Assembly: GCA_942491145.1 (NCBI GenBank) | Contig: CALOBC010000040.1 | Coordinates: 1 to 64,000 of the forward strand | Length of the DNA: 64,000 nt | Source: CAXQUZ01 sp942491145 | GTDB lineage: Bacteria > Myxococcota_A > UBA796 > UBA2385 | Reading direction: 5' to 3' | In this document: positions 40,055 through 50,380 of the stretch, in pieces | How positions within the stretch are numbered: the stretch's first letter is position 1 | How the letters are laid out: the number at the start of each line of letters is the position of its first letter | Notes under the pieces: model-generated | What the model was told of the DNA's origin: nothing | What the model saw: the letters and a program-made list of their open reading frames with translations, nothing else | Databases searched by the model: none | Translations under genes and position numbers: made by a program

Positions 40055-42886
40055 ATGCGAACCAACCTGCTTGCCCTCCTGGGGCTGCTCACCGCCTGCC
40101 AGTCCCCCGACCTGGCGACCTCCACCACTGCTTCTGTCGACGACCAGGGCGCAACGCGGCCAGGCGACGGCGACGAGACGGACGACGCCGGAGGTGAGGA
40201 CCTCGGGGACACCGGCGACCCCATGGATGACTCAGACGACATTGGCCAGGACGAGGCGCCGGACGAGGTCATTGTGGGCGATCCTGGCGGTCGGGTCCTG
40301 CGTGGTGGTGTCGTGGGCAGCGCTTGGATCGGGGGCCAGGTGGTCGCCATCAGCAGCGACGGCTCCATGGTTGAGGCCACCATCGGCGAAGATGGCGCGT
40401 TCGCGGCGTCGCTCACCCGCGGCATGACCTGGACGCTGCACCTTCGGGCGGAGGGCGAGCCGGTCATCACCTTTCACTTCCAGCGGAACGCCGGGAGCAC
40501 CGAGACCACGACTCGCCTGACGATTCCCTCCGCGGACACCGACGCGCCCCCTCCGGGCGCAGCGCCCCCCACCGAGGACGACACCACCGACGCCGATGAC
40601 CTCAACCTCGGCGCGGTCACACCGACCGAGAGCGGCGCCACGACCGAGTCCAACCCCCTGGAGGATGTGGACACCGACGGCGACGGCGTCAGCGACTACG
40701 AAGACCCCGACGATGACGGCGACGGCGTGCAAGACGAGTTCGACAGTGAGCCCGAGGTCAGCGCCGCCGCGCTCGGCTTGGTGGTCCAGAAGACCTACCC
40801 TGCCTTGGGCTGCGACAATGTCGATGCCGACGATGCGATAATGGTGGAGTTCAGCTTGGAGCTCGACCCCGCCAGCGTGCAGGACTCGAGCCTGCGCTTG
40901 ATTGGACCGGACGGCGCCGAGCTGCCGGGCATGATTGAGATGAGCGCGGCGGACCTGTTCTTCCAGCCTGCCGCTCTGATGCAGCCCGGCGAGCAGTACA
41001 CCGTGCTCGTGGAGGGGGGTCTCGTCGCCACGACCGGCGAGGCGCTTGTGGGCGACCAGAGCTGGACCTTCCGCGTCGAGGCCGAGACGGACGAGGCGCC
41101 CCTCACGCTGGCCATCGATGAGATCAGCCCGCTGGCCGGCGAGGTGGTGGACGCCGATGCGATGCTGTCAGTCGAGTTCAACCAAGCCATGGCAGCCGCT
41201 TCGACCTACGTGGGCACCGGTGGCTTCCAGGTGTTCGGAGCGGACGGCGGTGAGCTCGATGGGATGCTGACGGTGGACGATGACCGCCTCGAGTTCGAGC
41301 CCTACGGCGGTCTCGAGGCCGGCGCCTCCTACCGGATGGTCGTGGGCATGCAGCTGTACTCCGAGACCGGACTGGGCCTCGCCCGTGCGCTGCAGATCGG
41401 ATTCTCCGTGGCCGCCGTCGAGCATGACGATGGCGAAGTGGACGGCGAGGACGACCCGACTGATGATGACGGGTCCACAGGCGATGACGGCACTTCCGAT
41501 GACGACGACGACACGTGGCACGAGGACGACGGCACCATCGACGACGACGACGACGACACGTGGCACGAGGACGACGGCACCATCGACGACGACACGTGGC
41601 ACGAGGACGACGGCACCATCGACGACGATGACGGCACGACCGACGACCCCCATGTCGGGTTGACCGTGCTCCACGTCCACCCCCAGGACGGCCAAGAGGT
41701 GGATGCCCACACCGAGATGACGGTCGAGTTCTCTGAGGACCTCTCTGCCTCGGGCGTCTACCAGGGCTTGGGCGGCATCCAGTTGATCGGGCCCGATGGC
41801 ACCGAAGTGGAAGGCCAGCTCTGGGTCGATGGCCAGAAGCTCTCCTTCATCCCGCTCAACCCCCTCCACGCCAGCGCACCCTACAGGCTGGTCGTCGGCA
41901 TGCAGCTGCTCAGCGTGTCGGGCGAGAGCCTGCCCGAGGAGCTGCAGGTTGCGTTCACGGTGGCGGCTGCCAGCACGGATGACGGCACGCATCACGATGA
42001 CACGGCGGACGACGGCACCTCGCACGACGACGGCACCACTGGGGACGACAATGCCGTCGCATTCACCATCTTGGGCACCCATCCCCAGGACGGGGAGCAG
42101 GTCGATGCTTGGTCCGAGCTCATGATCGCCTTCACCCAGGAGCTGGCGGCCAGCACGGTCTACCAGGGCCCTGGCGGCGTCCAGCTCATCGGAGCCGACG
42201 GCACGGAGGTCAGCGTCGAGATGTGGGTGGAGGCGAGCCAGCTCAGGGTGAAGCCCCTCGATGGGCTCGTTCCCGGCGGCACCTACACACTCATGGTCGG
42301 CACCCAGCTGTACGCCACCTCGGGTGAGCACCTGGACACCGACGTGGCGATTGGCTTCTCGGTGGCCCCCGCAGACAGCAGCCATGACGACGGCACCGCC
42401 CACGACGACGGCACGACGGACGACGGGTCGAAAGACGAGGACGGCACCAGCCACGACGACGGCACCGCAGCCGACGGCACCGCTGGCGACGGGACCACCC
42501 ACGACGACGGCACCGCAGCCGACGGCACCAGCCACGACGACGGTACCGCAGCCGACGGCACCGGGCACGACGGCACCGCAGCCGACGGCACCGGGCACGA
42601 CGGCACCGCAGCCGACGGCACCGGGCACGACGACGGCACCGCAGCCGACGGCACCGGGCACGACGGCACCGCAGCTGACGGCACCGGGCACGACGGCACC
42701 GCAGCTGACGGCACCGGGCACGACGACGGCACCGCGGCCGACGGCACCGCAGCCGACGGCACCGCAGCTGACGGCACCGGGCACGACGACGGCACCGCGG
42801 CCGACGGCACCGCGGCCGACGGCACTACCCCCGATGACGGCACCACCCACGACGACAGCACCGCAGCCGATGGCACCGAAGGCTAG
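40055..42886 (+). CDS. Large Asp-rich surface lipoprotein with SbsA/Big_5 Ig-like domains
   Basis: A 943-residue lipoprotein (lipobox L-L-T-A-C). After an acidic linker come a thrombospondin-3-like calcium segment (DTDGDGVSDYEDPDDDGDGV), then four Ig-like domains of the SbsA_Ig/Big_5 kind, each with a VEFS/IAFT strand and SYRMVVGMQL-type end. Two linkers of D/G/T/H repeats separate them, and the last ~150 residues are DGTAADGTGHD repeats. Its very high Asp content suggests calcium-dependent folding at the cell surface. Control by c-di-GMP fits an adhesin or matrix protein. Confidence 0.85.
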   Translation: MRTNLLALLGLLTACQSPDLATSTTASVDDQGATRPGDGDETDDAGGEDLGDTGDPMDDSDDIGQDEAPDEVIVGDPGGRVLRGGVVGSAWIGGQVVAISSDGSMVEATIGEDGAFAASLTRGMTWTLHLRAEGEPVITFHFQRNAGSTETTTRLTIPSADTDAPPPGAAPPTEDDTTDADDLNLGAVTPTESGATTESNPLEDVDTDGDGVSDYEDPDDDGDGVQDEFDSEPEVSAAALGLVVQKTYPALGCDNVDADDAIMVEFSLELDPASVQDSSLRLIGPDGAELPGMIEMSAADLFFQPAALMQPGEQYTVLVEGGLVATTGEALVGDQSWTFRVEAETDEAPLTLAIDEISPLAGEVVDADAMLSVEFNQAMAAASTYVGTGGFQVFGADGGELDGMLTVDDDRLEFEPYGGLEAGASYRMVVGMQLYSETGLGLARALQIGFSVAAVEHDDGEVDGEDDPTDDDGSTGDDGTSDDDDDTWHEDDGTIDDDDDDTWHEDDGTIDDDTWHEDDGTIDDDDGTTDDPHVGLTVLHVHPQDGQEVDAHTEMTVEFSEDLSASGVYQGLGGIQLIGPDGTEVEGQLWVDGQKLSFIPLNPLHASAPYRLVVGMQLLSVSGESLPEELQVAFTVAAASTDDGTHHDDTADDGTSHDDGTTGDDNAVAFTILGTHPQDGEQVDAWSELMIAFTQELAASTVYQGPGGVQLIGADGTEVSVEMWVEASQLRVKPLDGLVPGGTYTLMVGTQLYATSGEHLDTDVAIGFSVAPADSSHDDGTAHDDGTTDDGSKDEDGTSHDDGTAADGTAGDGTTHDDGTAADGTSHDDGTAADGTGHDGTAADGTGHDGTAADGTGHDDGTAADGTGHDGTAADGTGHDGTAADGTGHDDGTAADGTAADGTAADGTGHDDGTAADGTAADGTTPDDGTTHDDSTAADGTEG
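41495..41642. repeat. Tandem coding repeat in an acidic linker
   Basis: Units containing ACGTGGCACGAGGACGACGG are repeated about three times with variable GAC runs, encoding D-D-T-W-H-E-D-D-G-T-I. Length variation between strains is likely. Confidence 0.8.
42380..42872. repeat. Degenerate tandem coding repeat at the C-terminus
   Basis: Roughly 500 bp of units built from GACGGCACCGCAGCCGACGG and GGGCACGACGGCACC encode D-G-T-A-A-D-G-T-G-H repeats. The repeat is nearly identical between units, implying recent expansion. Confidence 0.9.
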
Positions 42887-42908
42887 GCGTCTCCCCGACC
42901 CCACGGCC

Positions 42909-42939
42909 AGACCCCGTGCGCCCCTTGCGCACGGGGTCT
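42909..42939. terminator. Perfect 13-bp stem-loop
   Basis: AGACCCCGTGCGC pairs fully with GCGCACGGGGTCT across a CCCTT loop, 23 nt after the stop of the Asp-rich gene and between convergent genes. It probably ends both transcripts. Confidence 0.75.
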
Positions 42940-43006
42940 CTGTGTGTCGGCCCCCCGCGGCTCCAGCGACCCCAGGTCGCCGCTCCGCTGCCCCTCGGTG
43001 GTCGAC

Positions 43007-43756
43007 CTACCAGCCACACCCTCGGGCCCAGTAGTCATCGCCGGCGGCTTCGTACTCGGCCGACCACGTCGCCCACCAGTCGTTCGCCCGCACCACGAAG
43101 TCGGCGACATCGGGGTCCGTCTCGGCGGCCTGCGCCATGGCGGCACCGTCCAGGTCGATCCGGCCGTCGGGACTGCCAAGGCCAGGCACCCGCGTCGAGA
43201 GTCGTGAGACATCGGGGCCTTCCGCCCACGGGTCGTCGTCGGACATCGGCAACAGACCGGGCAGGTCGGACCATGCTTCGATGAAGGTCACCTCACCGGC
43301 ATCGTTGAACGTGAACTCCTCATAGATGGGGCAACCTAGGCCGTCGTGCTCGTCATAGTAGAAGACCACACGACAGCGTCCAAAGGGTTGAGTGGGGAAT
43401 GCCCGACAGTCCCGGTCTTCGACAATGGATGGATACAAGCGAAGCAACGCATCCGTCGACTCGATGTTGTCGCGACCAAACGCCGTGAGCTTCAGCCACG
43501 GGGGCCACTCCCAGCGCGCCACAAGCTCAGAGTAGGGTGGCCACGCCTCCAGCTCGACGCGCTTGTCCATCGTGTCGAAGTATTGGTCACTCACGCTCGC
43601 GTAGTGGTCGGCGGCCAGCGTGGGCGCGGCACAGGTGGACAGTGCGTCCGCGGTGGCGCACGGGTCCTCCGCGTCGTCGGCGCTGCCTTTGGTGGTGCTG
43701 CACCCCACGGCGGCGCAGACACAGACGACAGCGAGCGTCCAGGGGCATGGGGGCAT
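43007..43756 (-). CDS. Hypothetical lipoprotein
   Basis: About 249 residues. The lipobox is A-A-V-G-C. The mature protein is Trp-, Tyr- and acid-rich with several cysteines (DRDCRAF, GRCRVVFYYDEHDGLGC), likely disulfide-bonded and exported. The ATG at 43756 was taken as start because it opens the signal peptide. Function unknown. Confidence 0.7.
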   Translation of the reverse strand: MPPCPWTLAVVCVCAAVGCSTTKGSADDAEDPCATADALSTCAAPTLAADHYASVSDQYFDTMDKRVELEAWPPYSELVARWEWPPWLKLTAFGRDNIESTDALLRLYPSIVEDRDCRAFPTQPFGRCRVVFYYDEHDGLGCPIYEEFTFNDAGEVTFIEAWSDLPGLLPMSDDDPWAEGPDVSRLSTRVPGLGSPDGRIDLDGAAMAQAAETDPDVADFVVRANDWWATWSAEYEAAGDDYWARGCGW

Positions 43757-43879
43757 GGTCCTCTCCAGCAGGGGCACTACAAGGGCACCGCGAGTCGATG
43801 CTCTACCCTACGACACGTCGGAGGCACGGGAACCGGCTGACCCCGTGTCACCCCGCCCACTGAGCCAGTCCTCCCCACA

Positions 43880-46800
43880 CTACTCCTCGGTGCGGCCCAC
43901 CAGCCGGGCACGCCCTGGTGCGGTGTCCGTGCCACCCGTCGACGACACGGCGCACTCCCGGCTGTGGCTGCCCCCGTCCAACAACAACGCGAAGTTCGTC
44001 CGCGTGGACGCGGGCATGCTCGTGGTGTCGAGGGCGCCGCCGAGGCCGTCCGACAACAGGATGGTCGCGCCGTCCGGCCCGTCGAAGATCACGTCAGTGA
44101 GGGCATCTCCGTTGATGTCCGCCGCCGAGATGGCCACCCAGTTGGGCACATCGGTCTCGGCGAGGTGGACCGGTGCAACGGTGCGGGCGAGGTGCTGGGT
44201 GCCATCGACAAAGTCCAGCACCACGTCACCCTTGGCCGTGGTGGACACCAGCACCGGCGGGGCGTCGGGCAGCAAGCTGGCGCTCAGCCGGGGCACGGGC
44301 AAGCTCTCGGCCGCGGCCGTGGCGAGGACCACCAGCTCGGCCTCCTCAAGGTCGGCAAAGGCCTTGAGCAGCACCGTCTGGGGGCGGTCACCGCCGACGG
44401 TGAGCACGACCGGGCCATGGGCGAGGGCGCGGTCATAGCCGGCAAAGGGCACGTCCATCGGCTCGTCCCAGCTCTCAAACCGCTCTTCGAGGTCCTCCAT
44501 CGACAGGAACGGGGTGTCGGCGATGATGCGCCGTCCGGGGGCCACCATGCCGAGCGCGCCGCTGGTCACACCCAGGACGTCGTCGGGGTCATCCAGGGGA
44601 GCGCCCACGGCCACGGGGCCCTGGAGGAACGGCAGCTCGGTGTCGTCTCCGCTGGTCGCGGTCGGCACGTCCACCACACCCATCCACGCTTGGCCATCAC
44701 CGTCCCGCCAACCGAGCAGAACACCGCCGTCGTCGGCCAGCTCGCGGCTCAGCAGCACGGGGAGGGTGCTGCCGTTGGTGGTGGTGGCCGGGGGGAGCAC
44801 GCGCTGGCCGAACGCGGTGTCGTACGAGATGTCGATGACCGCCTCGACACGGATGGCGGTGTTGCTGTCGTCGACCAGGTCTCCCGTCGTCATCGAGGAG
44901 AACCCAAACACGGCCACGCCAGCGTCCCCGAGTGCAACGGCGATGCTCGCGTCGGCCTTGGTGTTCATCACCACGTCCCCGTCCACGGTGATCTGGGCAC
45001 CCTCTGTACCGGCGACCCGCGCCACGGTGTGGGGAGGACCGCCATCCCGGCCCGGCACCCGGTGCAGCGTCAGGGGTGCGGTGGTCAGGCCGGCCGTGAC
45101 GATGAGCCCACCCGTGGAGGGGTCAACCGCCAAGGTGGCGATGTCGCCAGGGGCCATGGTGCGCACGGAGCCGCCGTCTCCACCGCCCAGCTCCAGGCGG
45201 GAGGTCCAGGCGTTGGAGCTGGACGGCGCCAGCAAGCGGCCTTCGTGGCTGATGGCCACGTGGGTCCATCGCCTCAGGGGCAGCCGGTTGGCCCCACTGA
45301 GGCTGACCGTGCCCGACTTCACCACGGACGTGTCCGCGGACAGGACATCTGCGATGGCCCAGGTCTCGGCCATCTCCGCCACGGACGTGGGCCGGTGTCC
45401 GGTGGACAAGCCCTGGCCCTCAAACACGCCATAGATGTTCACCAGGGTGTCGCTGCCCGACAGCCGAAAGCCGGAGCTGGCCACTGCGCGCGAGCCATCC
45501 CCGGTCATGCGGACCCCGTGGCCGAGCTGGTCGGAGCTGTGGAGCTTGAGCTGGCGGGGGAGGACCCGGGCGGACTTGTCGGTGGCTGAGGGGACCAGCC
45601 ACGCCTCGTGCTGGCCTTCGCCCCAGAGCTCCACGAGAAGCTCGGGAATGTCGTCTCCATCGAGGTCTTCGCCCACTGCGGTGGCCGCCTCGATCGTGAA
45701 GTCAGGCGCGTCCAGCGACAGCGTGCGCAGGGTGCTCATGGCGCCGTCCTGCCACTGCGACGTGGACACCTGCAGGTAGCCGGCTTCCGCCACCGTGCTC
45801 GGGTCGATGGACCAGATCCACGGGGCGGGCGCGGTGTCGGTGTCGCCGGACAGATCGGTGTTCGAGAACAGGCCGGCCCAGGCCGTTCCCTTGCCGATGG
45901 CTTCCGCGGTGGTGGTGCCGACCCGACCCCACTCCTTGACCTCGTTGCCGCTCTGGTGGATGCCAGACCAGGACCCGCCGTTGGGCACCACCGACAACAT
46001 CGCCGCGATGGGGACCGCGGGCTCCTTCTTGGTGTTGTTCAAGCCGAGCACAACCCCAAAGATGGCGCCCGAGGCAAGCTCGGTGGGGGTGCCGGGCGTG
46101 AAGCCGCTGCCGTCCCACAGCCACGTGCCGGTGTGCACTGTGCGGCCATCGTCGGTGCGCACGGTGCTGTGGATGCCCTGGCCGCCGGCGACAGGGCGGA
46201 AGTGGTCGGTCTGGCCGCAGTACAGCCCGTCGTCTCGGGACAGCTCCAGCGTTGTGTCTTCGCAGACCCACTCGCCCTCGCGGGTGCTGGTGCACCCCGT
46301 GAAGGTGACGGTCCCGTCCTTCACGCTGTGGGCCAACACCTCGATGTTGCCGTCTCCATCGGCATCCACGACCATTGCATCACACAGCTCGCCGTCCCCC
46401 AGGGAGCCGGGCGGCAAGAACGCCGAGCGGTCGCCGGTGAGCGCTTCCAGCACGGGGCTTGCATCGACGTGCAGGCCGACCGCCAGCTCGACCAAGGGCT
46501 CGCCATTGGCGGTGATGGTGATGGGCGAGCGAGCGCCGCCGGTGGTGAGCCCGGGGGGCACGGTCAGGGTGAAGCGCAGGCTGCCGTCGGCGTCCACACT
46601 GGCGCTCACGTCCGCAGCACTGCCGTCGCTGAAGACGGCCTCAAACACGGTGTTCTCGATGGCTGCTTCGAGGTCGAGCGGGGTGCCGCTGTCGTCGGTG
46701 ACCGTCGTCGCGGTGCGGGCCTCGAGGGTGCCGCCGGTCTCGGCGGGAAGCGTGGGCGGGAACACCGCAAAGACCGCTTCAGTCGTGAAGATGGCCTCGG

Positions 46801-46996
46801 GCTCGCCGCCCCCGTCCCCGCCATCGCTGCCGTCCCCGCCATCGCTGCCGTCTGCGCCGTCGCTGCCGTCCCCACCGTCGGTGCCGCCCGAGGTCTCGTC
46901 GGCCTGGTCCGCTTTGTCACCGCATCCGGCCAGGGTGGCAGAACACCCGATGGCCAGGAGCATCAGGGGCAGAATTGGGCGACGGTGCAGCGACAT
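43880..46996 (-). CDS. Large FG-GAP-like repeat lipoprotein
   Basis: A 1038-residue lipoprotein. A signal peptide with a double Cys end (L-A-I-G-C and L-A-G-C) is followed by a Gly/Asp linker, a beta-sandwich-like region, and a long region with VVDADGDGNIEV, GEDLDGDDIPELLVEL and AADINGDALTDVIFDG segments typical of FG-GAP/VCBS beta-propeller repeats with calcium sites. Probably a cell-surface protein. The ATG at 46996 follows GGAGG. Confidence 0.75.
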   Translation of the reverse strand: MSLHRRPILPLMLLAIGCSATLAGCGDKADQADETSGGTDGGDGSDGADGSDGGDGSDGGDGGGEPEAIFTTEAVFAVFPPTLPAETGGTLEARTATTVTDDSGTPLDLEAAIENTVFEAVFSDGSAADVSASVDADGSLRFTLTVPPGLTTGGARSPITITANGEPLVELAVGLHVDASPVLEALTGDRSAFLPPGSLGDGELCDAMVVDADGDGNIEVLAHSVKDGTVTFTGCTSTREGEWVCEDTTLELSRDDGLYCGQTDHFRPVAGGQGIHSTVRTDDGRTVHTGTWLWDGSGFTPGTPTELASGAIFGVVLGLNNTKKEPAVPIAAMLSVVPNGGSWSGIHQSGNEVKEWGRVGTTTAEAIGKGTAWAGLFSNTDLSGDTDTAPAPWIWSIDPSTVAEAGYLQVSTSQWQDGAMSTLRTLSLDAPDFTIEAATAVGEDLDGDDIPELLVELWGEGQHEAWLVPSATDKSARVLPRQLKLHSSDQLGHGVRMTGDGSRAVASSGFRLSGSDTLVNIYGVFEGQGLSTGHRPTSVAEMAETWAIADVLSADTSVVKSGTVSLSGANRLPLRRWTHVAISHEGRLLAPSSSNAWTSRLELGGGDGGSVRTMAPGDIATLAVDPSTGGLIVTAGLTTAPLTLHRVPGRDGGPPHTVARVAGTEGAQITVDGDVVMNTKADASIAVALGDAGVAVFGFSSMTTGDLVDDSNTAIRVEAVIDISYDTAFGQRVLPPATTTNGSTLPVLLSRELADDGGVLLGWRDGDGQAWMGVVDVPTATSGDDTELPFLQGPVAVGAPLDDPDDVLGVTSGALGMVAPGRRIIADTPFLSMEDLEERFESWDEPMDVPFAGYDRALAHGPVVLTVGGDRPQTVLLKAFADLEEAELVVLATAAAESLPVPRLSASLLPDAPPVLVSTTAKGDVVLDFVDGTQHLARTVAPVHLAETDVPNWVAISAADINGDALTDVIFDGPDGATILLSDGLGGALDTTSMPASTRTNFALLLDGGSHSRECAVSSTGGTDTAPGRARLVGRTEE

Positions 46997-47070
46997 GGAA
47001 CCTCCAGGAGGCTGCACACTGCCCCAGATCGCCGGCGTCGGCACCCCACAAAGATCTCACTTGTGCCCGC

Positions 47071-47865
47071 TCAGGTCACCCGGGTCGCCCGCAGTGCGTA
47101 GACCAGCGGGATGGTGTCGCCGAGCGAGCCAATGCGGTATCGGCCGGGCTCAAACTCCACGCATCCGGTGAAGCACGGAAAGCCGGTCCAGCGATGCTCG
47201 GTGTAGGCATCCAGGCGCATGCCCGCCCGCAGCAGCGCGCCGAGAACGTCCGCCGTGCCGTGGTTCCAGCCGATGGACTTGAGCTCGACGTCGGCGTCCG
47301 GGGCCGCGTAGGATCCGCTGCTGGTCTCCCGAATGGGCCCGCCAGACCAGGGCCAGGCGATGCGGGTGAAGGTGTCGTCGAACATCCAGACCACAGGATG
47401 AAACTCGGCGAGGACGAGGGCGCCCCCGGGCTTCAAGCACCCCACGATGTTGGCCGCCCAGCGGTCCAAGTCATCGAGCCAGCCGAGCACCCCGTAGCTG
47501 GCGAACACCCCATCGAAGTCCCCGCCGAGCACCTCGGCCGCCCGGTACACCTCGGCACACACGAAGGTGGCGTCCAAGCCCAGCTCTTCGGCGAGCCCCC
47601 GGGCCCGCTCGACGGCCACCGGGGAGAAGTCCAGGCCCGTCACGGTGGCGCCCCGCCGGGCGAGGGAGAGGGTGTCCATGCCGAAGTGGCACTGAAGGTG
47701 GGCCACTCGCTTGTTCTGGATGTCTCCAAGAAGGTCCAGCTCGGGCTGCTTCAGGGTGCACTGACCCTCACGAAATGCCGCCAGATCGTAGAAGCTCTGG
47801 TCGTTGTGAAGCTGAGCACGGACGTCCCAGGCTTGCCGGTTGGTCTCGAGATCGGTGGGTTCCAC
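47071..47865 (-). CDS. Class I SAM-dependent methyltransferase
   Basis: A 264-residue protein. The SAM-binding motif is VAHLQCHFGMDTLSLARRG (an H-F-G-M variant of the usual G-x-G-x-G), followed by VTGLDFSPVAVERAR and the later FDGVFASYGVLGWL. Members methylate small molecules or quinones; the substrate here cannot be told. Confidence 0.85.
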   Translation of the reverse strand: MEPTDLETNRQAWDVRAQLHNDQSFYDLAAFREGQCTLKQPELDLLGDIQNKRVAHLQCHFGMDTLSLARRGATVTGLDFSPVAVERARGLAEELGLDATFVCAEVYRAAEVLGGDFDGVFASYGVLGWLDDLDRWAANIVGCLKPGGALVLAEFHPVVWMFDDTFTRIAWPWSGGPIRETSSGSYAAPDADVELKSIGWNHGTADVLGALLRAGMRLDAYTEHRWTGFPCFTGCVEFEPGRYRIGSLGDTIPLVYALRATRVT

Positions 47866-47913
47866 GGGAAACCTCCAGCGGGTGTGGGCAGCGGGACGGG
47901 CGTGCCGCAGGGG

Positions 47914-50289
47914 TCAGTCTGCGACTTGGGGCCGCCAGCGGTGGAGCAGCAGCGCGTTGCTGACCACACTGACAGACGACATGGCCATGGCGCCGCCCGC
48001 GATGACAGGCGACAGCATGCCAGCGGCGGCAAGGGGCAGCCCGAGGGTGTTGTAGCCAAATGCCCAGAACAGGTTTTGCTTGATCTTGCGGGTCGTCGCG
48101 CGGGAGATGGCGATGGTGTCGGCGACCAACAGGGGCTCGGCGCGCATCAGGGTCACGCCGGCGGTGTGCATCGCCACATCCGAGCCGGTGCTCATCGCAA
48201 TGCCCACATCTGCAGCGGCCAGCGCGGGAGCGTCATTGACGCCATCGCCGACCATCGCGACCACTTCTCCGGCGGCCTGCAGGCGCTGGATCTCCTCGGC
48301 CTTCCCGCCGGGCAGCACTTCGGCAATGACCCGGTCCACGCCGACGATGCGGCCGACATGCTCCGCGGTGCGGGCGTTGTCGCCGGTGAGCATGATGGTC
48401 TTCACGCCGCTGGCCCGCAGCCCGGCGATGGCTTGGGCGGCGGTGTCTCGGGGCGGGTCGAACACACCCACCCAACCGGCCAGCGTGCCGTCCAGCTCCA
48501 CGAGCATCACCGTGCCGGTCTGTTGGGCGTCCTGCACGGCATCTTGGATGGGTTGCAGGTCATGTCCGAGGGTCTGCATCCACGTCGGGCTGCCGGCGCG
48601 GAGGGTGCGGCCCGCGACCGTGGCTTCGAGGCCTCGACCGGGCACTGCGCGGACCTCGTCGGCGCTGGGGACGGTGAGTGACCGGCGCTCGGCTTCGTCG
48701 ACAATGGCCTTGCCCAGAGGATGCTCAGAGCCACCTTGGGCTGCGGCGAGCACGGTGAGCAGGGCATCTTCGTCGCCGTCTTGGGCCCACACGGCCCGCA
48801 CCTGGGGCTGGCCCAACGTGAGCGTGCCCGTCTTGTCGAACACCACGAGGGTGACGGCGTGGGCGCGCTCCAAGGCCTCGGCATCTTTGAACAGGATGCC
48901 CGCCCGGGCCGCTGCGCCGGTGCCCACCATCAAGGCGGTGGGTGTGGCCAGCCCCAGCGCGCAGGGACACGCGATGACGAGCACCGCGACAGACACGAGA
49001 ATGGCGTGCTCAAGGGACTCTCCGGCGAGCAGCCAGCCCCCGAGGGTGAGCACTGCGATGGCCACCACCACCGGCACAAAGATGGCCGAGACGCGGTCCA
49101 CCGTCTTCTGGATGGGGGCCTTCGCCGCGCTGGCGTCTTCCACCATCGCGATGATGCGCGACAGGGCGCTGTCGGCCCCCACCGCCTCGGCCCGCACCTG
49201 CAGCATGCCCTCCCCGTTGATGGCGCCGCCGGTCACCGAGTCACCGATGGCCTTGGCCACAGGCAGGCTCTCGCCGGTCATCAAGCTCTCGTCGAGGGTG
49301 GACTCCCCGCTGACGATCTCGCCGTCCACCGGCACCCGCTCGCCGGGGCGCACCTGGACCACGTCCCCCCGGCCCACGGCTCCGGCGGGAACCTCGACCC
49401 ATGCGCCATTCCGGCTGACCCGAGCGGTCTCGGGCCGCAGCGCCATCAGGGCTTCCACCGCGCGGGTGGTGCTGCGCCGCGCCCGCCGCTCCAGCCACTT
49501 GCCAAACATCACCAGGGTGATGACCACCGCCGCACTCTCAAAGTACAGTTCCCCACCGGCGATGAGCTCCACCAGCGACACGGCGAAGGCCGCAGACGTG
49601 CCCAGCGCGACGAGCACGTCCATGTTGGCGCTGCCACCGCGCAGGGCTCCCCAGGCACCGCGGTAGAAGCGGGCGCCGGCGAAGACCTGGACGGGCAGAG
49701 CCAACAGGAGCTGCACCCACCCGGGGGGCATCAGGTGAATGCCGAAGGGCATCAGCACCATCGGCAGCACCAAGGGCGCGCTGAGGGTCGCCGCGCCGAT
49801 GAGCATCACGAGGTCTCGGCGGTCGACCGCGGCCTCGCGGGCCGCGTTTTCTTCGCGTCGGCTGGCATCGGAGGACGCGACAATGGCCCCGTATCCAGCA
49901 TCTTCGACCGCTTTCACGAGGCGCGCGCCATCCACCGCGCCGGCGGCCACCGCCACGGTCGCCACGTCGTTGGCCAGGTTGACTTGGGCGGCCCGCACCC
50001 CATCGACGGCCCGCAGCACGGTCTCGACCCGTCCGCTGCAGGTCGCGCACGTCATGCCTTGAATGTCGAGTCGAATGGTCTCGGTGGGCACCTCAAAGCC
50101 GGCGTTCTCCACGGCCGTGAGCAGGTCCAGCATGGCGACCTGACCGGCCTGGAACCCGAGCGAGGCCCGCTCGGACGCGAGGCTCACCGATGCGGACTCC
50201 ACGCCGTCCACCCGGTTGAGCACCTTCTCCAAGCGGGTGGCGCACGCCGCGCATGTCATGCCCTCGATGGGCAGATGGACCTGGGCCAT
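47914..50289 (-). CDS. copA: P1B-type copper-exporting ATPase
   Basis: A 791-residue transporter with two N-terminal metal-binding domains (GMTCAAC and GMTCATC), the CPC membrane motif (ACPCALGLATP), DKTGTLT, the SEHPLGKAI HP motif, and GDGVNDAPAL. The C-terminal YN and MSSVSVVSN residues match Cu(+) transporters (CopA). It moves copper out of the cytoplasm, to the periplasm where NirK and Sco also act. It follows the methyltransferase on the same strand but need not be co-regulated. Confidence 0.95.
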   Translation of the reverse strand: MAQVHLPIEGMTCAACATRLEKVLNRVDGVESASVSLASERASLGFQAGQVAMLDLLTAVENAGFEVPTETIRLDIQGMTCATCSGRVETVLRAVDGVRAAQVNLANDVATVAVAAGAVDGARLVKAVEDAGYGAIVASSDASRREENAAREAAVDRRDLVMLIGAATLSAPLVLPMVLMPFGIHLMPPGWVQLLLALPVQVFAGARFYRGAWGALRGGSANMDVLVALGTSAAFAVSLVELIAGGELYFESAAVVITLVMFGKWLERRARRSTTRAVEALMALRPETARVSRNGAWVEVPAGAVGRGDVVQVRPGERVPVDGEIVSGESTLDESLMTGESLPVAKAIGDSVTGGAINGEGMLQVRAEAVGADSALSRIIAMVEDASAAKAPIQKTVDRVSAIFVPVVVAIAVLTLGGWLLAGESLEHAILVSVAVLVIACPCALGLATPTALMVGTGAAARAGILFKDAEALERAHAVTLVVFDKTGTLTLGQPQVRAVWAQDGDEDALLTVLAAAQGGSEHPLGKAIVDEAERRSLTVPSADEVRAVPGRGLEATVAGRTLRAGSPTWMQTLGHDLQPIQDAVQDAQQTGTVMLVELDGTLAGWVGVFDPPRDTAAQAIAGLRASGVKTIMLTGDNARTAEHVGRIVGVDRVIAEVLPGGKAEEIQRLQAAGEVVAMVGDGVNDAPALAAADVGIAMSTGSDVAMHTAGVTLMRAEPLLVADTIAISRATTRKIKQNLFWAFGYNTLGLPLAAAGMLSPVIAGGAMAMSSVSVVSNALLLHRWRPQVAD

Positions 50290-50380
50290 GGTGGCCTCCG
50301 GATGAGTGCGAGGGGGACCCGGTCAGGCGGATAGTGTAGGGCGTTGGGGGGCATCGTGGAGGCCCACCGGACGGCCGCCT

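Noticed and set aside
41168..42904. Long minus-strand frame rich in Gly, Ala and Val
   Set aside because: It mirrors the Asp-rich repeat on the other strand and has no independent start signal.
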